Positions 47,757-57,494 of a DNA stretch of 64,000 nucleotides are shown here, piece after piece. Both the position numbers and the translations under genes were made by a program. The notes beneath the pieces are model-generated. The model ran no database searches, was not told the DNA's origin, and saw only the letters and a program-made list of their open reading frames with translations. Position 1 is the stretch's first letter. The number at the start of each line of letters is the position of its first letter. The stretch is from Pyrocephalus nanus (lineage: Eukaryota; Chordata; Aves; Passeriformes; Tyrannidae). The stretch spans positions 5,609,501-5,673,500 of the forward strand of contig CM076277.1 of assembly GCA_038380795.1 (NCBI GenBank), read 5' to 3'.

Positions 47757-47912
47757 GAATGTGTCCCATTCCTGGAATTGTTCAAGGCCAGGCTGGACAG
47801 GGCTTGGAGCAACCTGGTCTAGTGGAAGGCGCCCCTGTCCATGGCAAGGGGTGGAACTGGATGATCTTTGGGATCCCTTCCAACCCAGACCATTCCGTGA
47901 TTCTGTGAATGA
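47757..47912 (+). mobile_element. CR1 LINE 3' fragment
   Basis: In plus orientation it reads caaggccaggctggacaggg, ttggagcaacctggtctagt, gatctttgggatcccttcc and ends with the diagnostic gattctgtgaatgat-type 8-bp tail. This is a 5'-truncated CR1 of about 155 bp. It lies in the RIPOR3-PARD6B intergenic region next to a CpG pocket. Confidence 0.92.
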
Positions 47913-48029
47913 TACAGTAAGCCCCAGTAGGATTAATTTTCTATGTCTATTGCAAATCCAGGTGAGGTTATGAGCGTAGTTACTGCGCTGGACGCACTGT
48001 GGTCCAGCCAAGGCCGCTGTTTTAATTAA

Positions 48030-48270
48030 CGGCGGTAATTAATGGCCGTCGCTCTGGTCACGCCAGTGCGGACAGCGCGGGCACAGCGCCCTCTGCCGGC
48101 GGCCACTCCCGCAGCACCAAGCACGGACAGTCGCGACAGTCGCGACACAGCCTCCCACGTGCGATGGAAACGGACAATCCCCACGGGATTCCCTTCCTTC
48201 GTGCCGGATTCCCCTCTGGGGTATATCTAAAGCAGTCCGGTCTGCACTGCCCCACGGGCACCGCGGTGCT
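48030..48270. promoter_or_regulatory. Small intergenic CpG pocket
   Basis: A local cluster of CpG dinucleotides in otherwise AT-rich intergenic sequence, beginning near ggcggtaattaatggccgtc and including cagtcgcgacagtcgcgaca. It contains a CTCF-like motif. It is too short for a classic promoter island and could be an insulator, an enhancer or an old promoter remnant. Confidence 0.45.
48086..48099 (-). promoter_or_regulatory. CTCF-like motif
   Basis: The minus strand reads CCGGCAGAGGGCGC, which fits the CTCF core CC(A/G)(C/G)(C/T)AG(A/G)(G/T)GGC(A/G)(C/G) at every position. It sits in the CpG pocket between the divergent promoters. Binding is inferred from sequence only. Confidence 0.5.
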
Positions 48271-51200
48271 GCCAGCACTGCTTTGAGCCTGTGGGAGCAC
48301 TCCCTGGTGACTCGGGGATCATCCAGTGATAATTCAACCCCAGTAAGCAATAATTCCTTATTCTATGAAAAGGTATCATTATTTTTGCAACTAGATGCTG
48401 AAATCATTTGCAAAATTAATTCACTGTCTCACAGTCAGACCAGGGAACAGGCCCTGCCGTGACCTCCCTTCCCTCACGTGTTTCTGTCGGAGCAGTTTGA
48501 CTCAGCACAAACCTGTTCGTAGCACTCTGACAGAAGGAGCGCACAGGGAAGCTCAGGAAAAGGAAGTCAAAGGCTAGACTTCTGAAACAGAACCTGCCAA
48601 AGTAGGGGGCAGGAGGAACTTGCCTGTGAGTGAGCTACAAACTTATTAAGTGATGTCAAAATAACACTAAGTGTTCAAACATCACACCTGGGGAACAAGA
48701 AGACACCAGACAAGATTGTCCAGTCCAGCTGGGCAGCAAGGGACTGTGCAGTGGAGCTGGGTGTTTAGAAAAGGTTAAACTCTTAGAGTCCACAGTGGTT
48801 TGTTCACTGTAAAGCTCAAATGTTATCCTTGTTTGGGAGGAAATTACCTTGAACAACAAAGCCTAGTAATTTGTTTTCCAAGCATATTGTACGTAATCAC
48901 AAATAATTTTAAGATCTATCAACAACCATTCTGTGTAAAAACATTCCTTTGTAGCAAAAGACACAAGTACTCATTATTCAGCAGATGGTACTTAATGTCT
49001 TACTTATTTCAGGTTAAGCCGCTAGCAGAGGGCATAGTTTTCCTCATAAAAAGCCATAACATGGTTTCCAGGCAAGCACAAAAGCAAAGTCTTTACTCCA
49101 AAAGGTTTATTAGGCAGAGCTTTTTATCTAATTCTCTAAGAATAAGACAAAATTTAAATTCCAATCTGAACCAAGAGAAGTTTAAAAGAAATTTTGGAAC
49201 AATTATTCCTTGGGTTTGCCATATTTTTTTCCAATTCCAGGAATACTCAGTGAGTAGTGGAAAACCAAACAAGAAAGGTTCACAAATTGCTTTGTGGAAA
49301 GAAACACTAAAGTGTTACCTATTGACCTGTACAACTCAGCACCAGTGTGGCTTCTTCCAAACACTTCAGCCAGAAGAGTTAAATCATTAAACTCTACACA
49401 CGAGTGCAAAGTGTGAGGTGTCAGCTGTGCTCAGTACTGCCCTGTTTAAATAAGGAGGAATTTCAAAGTAATTCACAGTCATTGAACAGAAATGGATTAC
49501 TAGATGAAGAGGAAGAAAAAGCTTTAAAAGCTTTTAACTATTTTAGTTAGAAACCTAGAGAGTACAAATTAATGTATCGGTATCAGCTTTTGACTTGCTA
49601 GGAAAGTATTTTCAAAAACCTTCACAAGGTTATCACAACTAAAGCCCCAAACCAAGAACAATCACAGGAATGTTCCAGAGCCCCCCAAGAGCTGGGATGA
49701 ACAGCCCATTTTGTAAAGTACCTGCAGCACATCCTCCTTTGAAGGTCTGATGTAGGAGCCAGATGAAAGTCACCATTCCCATCCAGAAAAAAAGGCAAAA
49801 ATGTCTGCAGAGGCAAGAAAACCAGAAATAATTCAGTGGTTTCTCTCACCTTGGTGTGTCCAATTACTTGGGTATATTGCTGGTAGTCATCCCTCTCCAC
49901 ACTATGTTAAATTTACGGGCGTATTTTGTGTGAATAAATTCAAATCAAAGATCTGATTACAATCTACTGAATCTAACAATCCCTCCTCTGAGCTGGCACT
50001 GACAAATAAAGAATAGTTTGTGTTAAAATAAGCATAAGCCCTGAACTATACAATAAAAGTTTAGGTGGGTCATCAGTACAGTCAGCATATGCTGACAGAA
50101 ATTTTCTGTGCTTTCTTCTTGCAAGTATTCTGTGAACCTCCAGGAGGGTTGTCTGGAATACCATCCCACTTAAACTGTGGGAAGTCTCGAGATGGGAAGG
50201 AAGCATCATGATAAAATCTCGCTATAGTTCATGGTGGACTTCAGTGATGGAATTTCTACACCAAAATAAACAAAGGAAAAAAAAAATGGCCTCCCAATAA
50301 ACTTCCCCAACTGCTCAGAGATTAGGAAACCCAACCTGTCTTTCAACTTCACAGAAACTGAACGTGCCATGAATAGCTTGATCAGGTCTGAATCACAGGT
50401 TGTACAGAACTTGTGACTAAAATAGCTCTATAAACTTGTGTTACAGCTGGCACGAAGAGCCTGCCTCTCTCCCTACCTTTATCTGAAATCAAATTGTTTA
50501 TCACATTCTTTCCTCATACGTCAGCTCCTTGTGATGAAAGCCAGGCAGTGATTAATACATTTTATTAGGTTGGTTCCAGTGACCTGAAGTGAATTTGCCC
50601 TGCCTCCTTAGGCACCCTCCCACACCCACTGCATGGCACTCCAGCCACGCCAGGAATGCACAATAGAAAACAAATTATCTCGGGCGATACCTCATAAATC
50701 TATAGCAATAAAATCAACTGCACAACGGCTCCCAGCAGAAAGCATCTTCAGGAGGTTCTTCTTCCCTCGCTCCAAGGGAAAAGAAGCAAACCAGCAGCTT
50801 TAAAACCCCAGAGAAGTCGCTGTTCCCTTGTCACTCCCACTCTTCTTCGTGCTTCCTACAGCTCATTAAGCAGAGCTGTAGAAGACAGACATGGAAAGCA
50901 GTCCAAACTCTTCAATTTTATAATTACAAAATGATAGAATAAGAGGTCTTACTCTAGTGCTGCTTACGTAGCTGTAATGTCTTCTGTTGCACCAGGATCC
51001 CAGATTTTATCTAAATTTACAGGCTGAATTCGCTATGTATCCTTTTGCAGTGTAAAACCAAAACATACTGGATAAAGGCTTGAATCAGCCTAGACACTGT
51101 CTGACAGCAAACTATACTTAACTATTAACAATATCCTCTGTGCTAATTACAGCTTGTCTTGGCTCAAGTGATAGCTGCAATTCTTTTGCCTTTGGCGTGA

Positions 51201-51831
51201 TGGGATTAAGATCAGCTGTACAAAAAAACAGTACCGACTTAAAAGTGATTCAGCACTGGATGTTTTTATTTAATTACTGATTACTAGCTGAGACTTGAGG
51301 ACTGACTAGACACTCATGCCCTCATGCCTTGCCTCAACTACAAGGAGTTGTTTGAACTCCTTTCACAGCCGTCCACACAACATCTACACGAGGATAACTC
51401 ACATGGAGTTCTATCAGGTTCGTAGATTAGGGAGAGAACTGTAACTCAAAGGTTAGTTGACATAACTAGATTAATCTACATGCTTTCTTCTTGCCAAAGC
51501 ACAAGTGAAAATTCATTCTAATTCAGACAGTAAGGTGTTCATGGTCTCCCCACTCATTGTTTTGTCAGTAGCTCTCAGGGTGGCTAAACCAACCTCTGTA
51601 TGAAAATAACTATCAATCTCAGAATTAAACCAATGAAGGTTGCCTAGGACAACCCCTCTGACATGTTACCACATCCTGCCACTTTAATTGTAGATAAAAT
51701 GAAAAGAAACTCCTTGCACACCTTTACGCCCAGGACAGGCATACAGCCGCATCCTAAGAGGAAGAGTTCAAACCCTCTGCCCCATCGAGACTTATGTAAC
51801 TAACACTGGCGCACTTTTTGTGTTAAACCCA

Positions 51832-51905
51832 TAGGATCACAGAATCATTAGGGTTGGAAGGCTCTCCGGAGATCATCCCGTCCATCCCCAAGCCCAGATG
51901 TCTGA
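51832..51905 (-). mobile_element. CR1 LINE 3' fragment
   Basis: Starts aggatcacagaatcattagg, then gttggaaggctctccggaga and tcatcccgtccatcccc, the reverse complement of the CR1 3' end. It is short and merges to the right with a GC-rich stretch and then a 35-bp minisatellite upstream of PARD6B. Confidence 0.85.
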
Positions 51906-51995
51906 GGGGTTTGGTACCTTCAGGGCAACCTGCCCAGGGGCTCCCGGCCCCGAGGCTGTGGAGCTCCCCAGGGCTGTGGGAGGGCTGGCAGGTTC

Positions 51996-52165
51996 GGGAT
52001 GGCGGCTCCTCAGGGCTGTGTGAGGGGTGTGGGATGGCAACTCCTCAGGGCTGTGTGAGGGGTGTGGGATGGCAGCTCCTCAGGGCTGTGTGAGGGGCAC
52101 AGGGTGAGCGGATGGCGGCTCCTCAGGACTGGGAGGTGCGGGATGGCGGCTCCCGAGGGCTGAGG
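51996..52165. repeat. 35-bp minisatellite with YY1-like core
   Basis: Two exact 35-bp periods (starts at 51996, 52031 and 52066) are followed by shortened units near 52109 and 52140. Each unit holds ggatggcggctcctcaggg or a near variant. ATGGCGGC is the YY1 core. The array abuts the PARD6B CpG island and a CR1 fragment. Confidence 0.85.
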
Positions 52166-52364
52166 GAGGGAGGGCGCAGGGGGCGAGAGGCCCCTGAGGA
52201 GAAGGCGCGGAGCCGACCCGCGCTCCAGCCCCGTGCCCGCACAGCCGCGGCCGCCGCGGGCAAACCTTGCCGGGACACATCCCGCACGTGTTGCCGGCAG
52301 AGAACGCCGACACCCCCCATCCCTCCATCCATCCATCCCTCTCTCCTACTGCCCCCCGCCGCCT

Positions 52365-52372
52365 CCATCTTG
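52365..52372 (-). promoter_or_regulatory. YY1-type site CCATCTTG
   Basis: CAAGATGG on the minus strand in a GCC-rich context about 270 bp upstream of the PARD6B ATG. YY1 elements of this form commonly sit just downstream of TATA-less transcription starts (family knowledge). Occupancy is not shown. Confidence 0.45.
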
Positions 52373-52638
52373 CCGGCGGCGGCAGGTGCGCGGCCCCGCC
52401 CCGCGCGCTCCCGCGGAGGCGGCGCAGGCGCGGCCCCGCCCCGCTCCCCGGCAGGTGCCGGCGCCGCGCCCCGCCCCGGCCCGGCCGCGCTGAGGGCGGA
52501 GGCGGCGGAGCGGCCGCGGCTCCGGCTCCCGCTCACCGGGGGGGGTCTCTCGGCTGGGCCGCGCCGTTGCCCGGCCCGTCCCGCGGCGCTGCGGCGGAGC
52601 TACGAGCGACAGGAGCGGGGCCACCGACCGCGCGCGGC

Positions 52639-52704
52639 ATGAACCGGGCGCAGCGCGGCGCCGCGGGCAGCCGCGGCCTGGGCACCATGGAGGTGAAGAG
52701 CAAG
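52639..52704 (+). CDS. PARD6B: PARD6B exon 1 (start codon)
   Basis: 22 codons from ATG at 52639: MNRAQRGAAGSRGLGTMEVK then SK, closely matching the human PARD6B start (MNRSHRHGAGS..LGTMEVKSK). The donor is AGCAAG|gtggga, somewhat weak. Lys20 in MEVKSK corresponds to the PB1 lysine (Lys19 of PAR6-alpha) that contacts the acidic surface of atypical PKC. A second in-frame ATG at 52687 has a near-ideal context (caccATGG). Product role: scaffold of the PAR3-PAR6-aPKC-CDC42 apical polarity complex. Confidence 0.96.
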
Positions 52705-53537
52705 GTGGGAGCCGCCGCCGCCTGAGGGCCGCGGGGGATGGGATGGGATGGGCTGGCCTTGCGGGGCCGTGGGGCCGCGGTGCGGCTGCGGGGACGGGAC
52801 GGGGACAGGGACAGGATAGCTGCTGACTCACCTGCCCGAGGCCGCCGGGCACGGCCGGGGCGCTCACGGGCCCCCGCCCCGCCTGCCCTCGGCCCGGGGC
52901 TCCAGGGCCGGGGAAGGCGCCGGTGTCGCTCACGGGGGTGCGCTGTCCGCGGGGGGAGAATAGAAGTGGTTTAATAAGAAGGTGCAGGTCAGGGGAGCTG
53001 GCCCCTGAGTTCCTGCACAGGCAGAAAAACATGCAGAGAAATAGGTGGCTGGGGAAATTTTGGGATAAGTGGGCCAAAAGAGGTGTTTAGAGTCGTAATT
53101 CCTAAGCTCCAAAAGCTGCTCTCCGTCCGAATCACAATGAGTACATTTGTTTAATATTTGTTTAACTTGGTGACTGTTTCTGTGGTTCCCTTTTTTACTT
53201 AGTGATTATGCGTTTCTGGACCTTTGTTTTTTGTGTGTGGCTATGGGGTAGAGCATGTTCTTCCAGCTTCCATGGGAGGTAGAGGTAAGCCCTGGTGAAC
53301 TTGTCCTAAAGTGGAGTTTGCCGCCTTTTAGAGGCAACCAGGGAGTCCTACACGGGCAGTGTTTTAGGAGCGTGTACCTGTGTGTCACAGAATATATCAC
53401 CGTTTTCTTGTGGTCAGGGCTTTGCACAAGTCTGTAAATTCTCCCACGTGTGCATCCACATCCATTCTATTTTTAATTTTTCATTTGATGGTTGTGCAAA
53501 GTTTTTCTGAGAAAGCTTTGTTCTGAAAGAAAACAGA

Positions 53538-53562
53538 TTTTTTGTTTGTTTGTTTGTTTGCT
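53538..53562 (+). repeat. (GTTT)n microsatellite
   Basis: Four to five tttg units after a T run, in PARD6B intron 1. Confidence 0.85.
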
Positions 53563-53928
53563 TTATATTTGAAATAATTTCTTGATGTGTCATTCTGCTA
53601 TTAACAATTGTAGAACTGTTGGAAATGGAGTCAAGCTGTTAGTTAAATAAACTTTGAGTTAGAACCCCTTTTTCGTTTTCTAGGCAAATTGTAACTGCAC
53701 CCACGTGGTGGGAACATGGATCTCTTGGGGTTTTTTTATCTGATGACCAGCCTGTGGTCTGTTTTTTGTACCCTCCTTTCCTGCTAATCAGGTGTTACAG
53801 CAGCAGGGGAGGTGAAGCAGTCAGGGCTTTGTGCTGTGTGGATTTGTAAGGATAACGTTCCAGCCAGTGCTGGAACTTCAGGAAAATGCGTGGTTGGTTT
53901 CTACAGCTTGAATGATGTTAACAACATT

Positions 53929-53944
53929 AAAAAAAAAAAAAAAA
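53929..53944 (+). repeat. Poly(A) run, 16 bases
   Basis: An A homopolymer followed by caaaaaag in PARD6B intron 1. No retroposon body was recognised upstream. Confidence 0.85.
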
Positions 53945-56017
53945 CAAAAAAGTCACCTTTTCATGTGGACAAAACCAGAAAGCACAAGAATATCTGGTAA
54001 CTGTGATTTCAAATTCTAGTAAAGCACAGCTGATGCTGTGGTTGGTGAAGCCTTTCATTTTGTTTATGCCTTATGAGGTTGAAAACAATCAGTGTGATGT
54101 GCTTATAAACCCAAACCACTTTTTCCTCAGCCTAAAACTCTAGGATTACTGTTTCCCCACTCTGTGTTTTCCTTCATTTAAAATACATCTAGGGAATCAC
54201 TCATGTGATGTTGTTGGTGTTTGTTCAGAGAAGTGTAGCTCTAATGAATAGGGACTGTCCCTTAAGTGCATGTTTTGGAGCAGGTTTCAAGGCATTCCTA
54301 GAACTACTTGTCGCTGTTGCATTATTTAACAGCACCTCCATTTAATATCGCAGAGGAGTCAGCTTCCTTCTATGAAAATGAGCAATTCTTCAGAGAAAGA
54401 AGAAAGGCCCGTGTGGGAGGGAGGTGGAGGGAGCCCTTCCCATGGAGTGGCCTGGGCTCTGAAGGCTGATCAGTGATGTGCAGCTCTTTATTTAGATATT
54501 CCAAATCAATACTCGTGCCCGGCTGACAGGGCTGGGCCAGCACAGCCCAGCTGGGGCTGCAGTTCCACGAGCACAAAACCTTTTGCTAGTGCAGTTAATT
54601 CAGATTGGGTAACTGCTCTGAACTTGCTCTGGGGATTCCCCATAGCACTTAAATTCCATTCAGCCCATTTTCTTGTCACAGAAAATAAATTTTTATACCC
54701 CCAAACTGGAGTTCCTGGTGCTGATATGGGAGCCTGAAAATAAACTTGTAGTTCTCTAGACACGAAATTCAGGTTTGCCCCCTCTCCTTCTTATGGCTTG
54801 GAATAATGGGCATTTTTTTCATAAGTGGGCACTGGAGCTCGTGTTCTGTCAGTGCTGGAGACTGGCAGCTTTATGCTGTGTAACTGAGGATTTGAATAAA
54901 AGCGGCTCCCATAAGTGAGTGTTAAGTGAGAATCTCGGGTGACTTCCTGGTGTGCTGACACGGCTCTCCTGCCTTTTCCCGGGGGAGTCAGCAGGAGAAC
55001 AGCACGTGTTTAAGAGCTCAGGTGGCAGGGAGACTCCTCTCCTTAAGTTACTTTTCCAGTCTTTCATCTCCTCCAAAGTGTAAAGTGCAGGCCTATTTAA
55101 TGGGATGAAGTTCAACATCTGATATAAAATCAAAACATTTCAGGGGGTTAAAACAAACCATGCGATTGCACAGTTTTACTTTTGTCTTTCATCTGCTCTA
55201 TAGTGGTATTGAGCATGTGGCAAACTGTGGAAATAAGAGCTGTATTATGAGTCTCTTGGTATTTACCAACTATGTATAAAATAACATGGAAAAAATAAAA
55301 ATCAAGTTTGAAAATCTGGCCCTTCACTTGGTGGGATAAGATTTAAATTTATTCCAAATTGAGGGCGAAGTTGTTGGCTTTTGAAATTTTTATTACTGAA
55401 TTATGTTTAAACTCTGTAGCCTTTGAAAGCCAAGCGTTTACATTGCTGCCATGTATGGACAGTTCCTGTGGTGTCCACGCTGGGAAAGGATTTGAGAGAC
55501 AGGATAAAGTCTCTCACTGATATCATGATTGTGCTGCTTCTGACACGATGGGAGTTCTTCCTGTGGGCTGGGCCTGGCTTTTCTTGTTGTGGGCAGGTAT
55601 GAGTCATCCCTTCTGCCTTATTGTTAGTTAATGGTACTGTAATTGGAGTATTTCTAGAGGAGGAATGTTCCCAGATAATTCCTTTATTTGAAAGTATTGG
55701 AGGAAGGTGGGATGGTGAAGGTGTAGCTTGTTTTGAGTTAGCATGGTGTTAACATGCTAACAACGGGGTCCTTGTCTCCTTATTTCATTCCTTTGTTTGC
55801 ATGTGAGAACTCCAGAGCTTTTATTCTCTAAAAGATTGTAATCAAATGTGAGATGAAGATGGGGCTGGAAGGTGGTAAGTGCACCTTCACATCTGCTGTG
55901 TGTAACACACACCCGAGTATGTGATACTGAGCCGTTTTGTTCCATGTGTCCTGCTCTTGCTAAGAAGTAATTTAAAGTTTTTATTTTCACTGTAGGGCAG
56001 CAGTATAATTCCCACAA

Positions 56018-56042
56018 AATAATAATAATAAAAAAAAAAAAA
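56018..56042 (+). repeat. (AAT)n then poly(A)
   Basis: Four aat units followed by about 13 A in PARD6B intron 1. Confidence 0.85.
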
Positions 56043-57271
56043 GGCCACCAACTGAGGTTTTTAAGTTATTAGCTTATTACCCTTTTAACTCATATACAGG
56101 CTGTTCTGGTTTTTGTAACCTGGCTGCTGCTATCTCTGAATTCCTTTTAGCATCTCTGGTGTGTTGTGTGCGCCTGATATGGAGGTTTTGGAGTAAATTT
56201 TATCCAGTACTCTGTTTGCTTTGCCCTTTCTGGGCAGAACAGTAAGATTTTATTAGTTATCTGTGCTGAAATTAAATTTGTTTAGTCTACAACAAATGCT
56301 TATTTTTTTATTGGCACCCAGTCTTATACCTGTCCCCACTGCAGCACTGGAAGCCTCGTGTTTTAATGAGTGTTTGCTTTATAGATGGTTTAGGAGACTG
56401 AGCTTGAGTGGACTTGTGGGCTGGGTATTTGTTGAATGATTATATTGACTAAATGCAGATCCTACCCCTGAAAGTAATTAGTAATAAGTCAGTGATTAAG
56501 CTTTTGTTCGTATTTTGAGTCCTTTCATACACCGTGGATAGAACCACGATTTAAAAGATCATGCAATCAAAATTTGAGTCTTGTTAATAGCAGTGAATCT
56601 TCTGAATGCTTTCAGGGGTAGTGGCTGATTGCCTCTGTTCTCTCTCTCTGAAGAGCAGAACTGACTTTAGCTCTGCTCACTAAAGCTTTGCTGCACGTGG
56701 TTTGTTCTTGGTAGTCTTCACGTCAGAGGCATTTTCATTTCTTGGCCAAACAACCGGGAGTCTGAAGGCTGTTCATTCTTGTGGAGGTGAACCATGGCTG
56801 TGTCACAATCCATACACTCTGTTCTCAAGTGCACTCGTAGTTCTTTGAGGAAAAATTCCAGGTATTCACATAGCACAGGAGGTTAATCACCATCCTGCTT
56901 GAGCCACCACATCGGTGCTGGCTATGAATCCTGGCCCTCACTGAGAGCGTGGCAGTTTCAGCAGCATGTGAGAATCTGCATTATCTTTGTCACCTTAATG
57001 CTGATGAGCTCCCCTTAAATGGAACGATGAAACAAATTTTGCCTGCTCAGAAGTACATGTTTTATCAAGTCCAAAAATAGTTACAACTTTTTGGGGAAAA
57101 AACCCCAAACAGTTGTTTTAACTGATTTTTTTAATGCCATTTCAAAATTAGTGGTTGTAGTTTCTAGTGCACTTTTAATTCCATAACTTTTCAGGTTTAG
57201 CATTCAAATAGTTCTATTGCTTGAGGGTGTTAGATTTCCGTGTTAATGATGTAAGACATATTTTGTTGTAG

Positions 57272-57494
57272 TTTGGAGCAGAATTTCGACGGTTTTCTCT
57301 GGAGAGGTCCAAGCCTGGAAAGTTTGAGGAATTCTATGGATTGTTGCAGCATGTGCACAAGATACCAAATGTTGATGTGCTGGTGGGATACACGGACATT
57401 CATGGAGACCTGCTGCCTATCAATAACGATGACAATTATCATAAAGCAGTTTCCACAGCCAATCCTCTACTCAGGATTTTCATTCAGAGAAAAG
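57272..57494 (+). CDS. PARD6B: PARD6B exon 2 (PB1 domain)
   Basis: 223 nt, 74 codons plus one base, residues 23-96. It opens [20 protein letters not shown], contains [20 protein letters not shown], then [14 protein letters not shown], and ends LRIFIQRK. The acceptor is atattttgttgtag|TTTGG and the donor AGAAAAG|gtaagt. This is the PB1 domain that pairs with atypical PKC and is almost identical to mammalian PARD6B. The rest of the protein (CRIB and PDZ, which bind CDC42 and partners) is coded beyond the window. Confidence 0.98.

Larger units (their letters stand above)
44301..51831. other. Intergenic region between the RIPOR3 and PARD6B CpG islands
   Basis: No supported gene. It contains one CR1 fragment, a CpG pocket at about 48.0-48.3 kb and an AT-rich stretch with a 196-codon open frame at 48800-49390 that I do not recognise. 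Otherwise it looks like unique noncoding sequence. A splice-site pair flanking 45530-45607 on the minus strand is noted among the findings. Confidence 0.75.
52110..52960 (+). promoter_or_regulatory. PARD6B: CpG island promoter of PARD6B
   Basis: Very GC- and CpG-rich sequence that contains exon 1. CCCCGCCCC GC boxes lie at 52394 and 52434 within a 40-bp direct duplication, and another GC box lies near 52470. A YY1-type CCATCTTG is at 52365-52372, a class often found at transcription starts. No TATA box is seen. The start site is probably between about 52370 and 52600 (inference). Long frames on either strand here reflect base composition. Confidence 0.85.
52705..57271 (+). other. PARD6B: PARD6B intron 1 (4.6 kb)
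   Basis: The first 250 bp belong to the CpG island. The rest is AT-rich and holds a (GTTT)n run near 53.54 kb, a 16-base poly(A) at 53929-53944 and an AAT/poly(A) stretch at 56018-56042. No other gene was recognised. Confidence 0.85.

Noticed and set aside
52112..53077. Long overlapping open frames on both strands around PARD6B exon 1
   Set aside because: Same composition artefact in the PARD6B CpG island. Only the frame encoding MNRAQRG...MEVKSK joins to a conserved exon.
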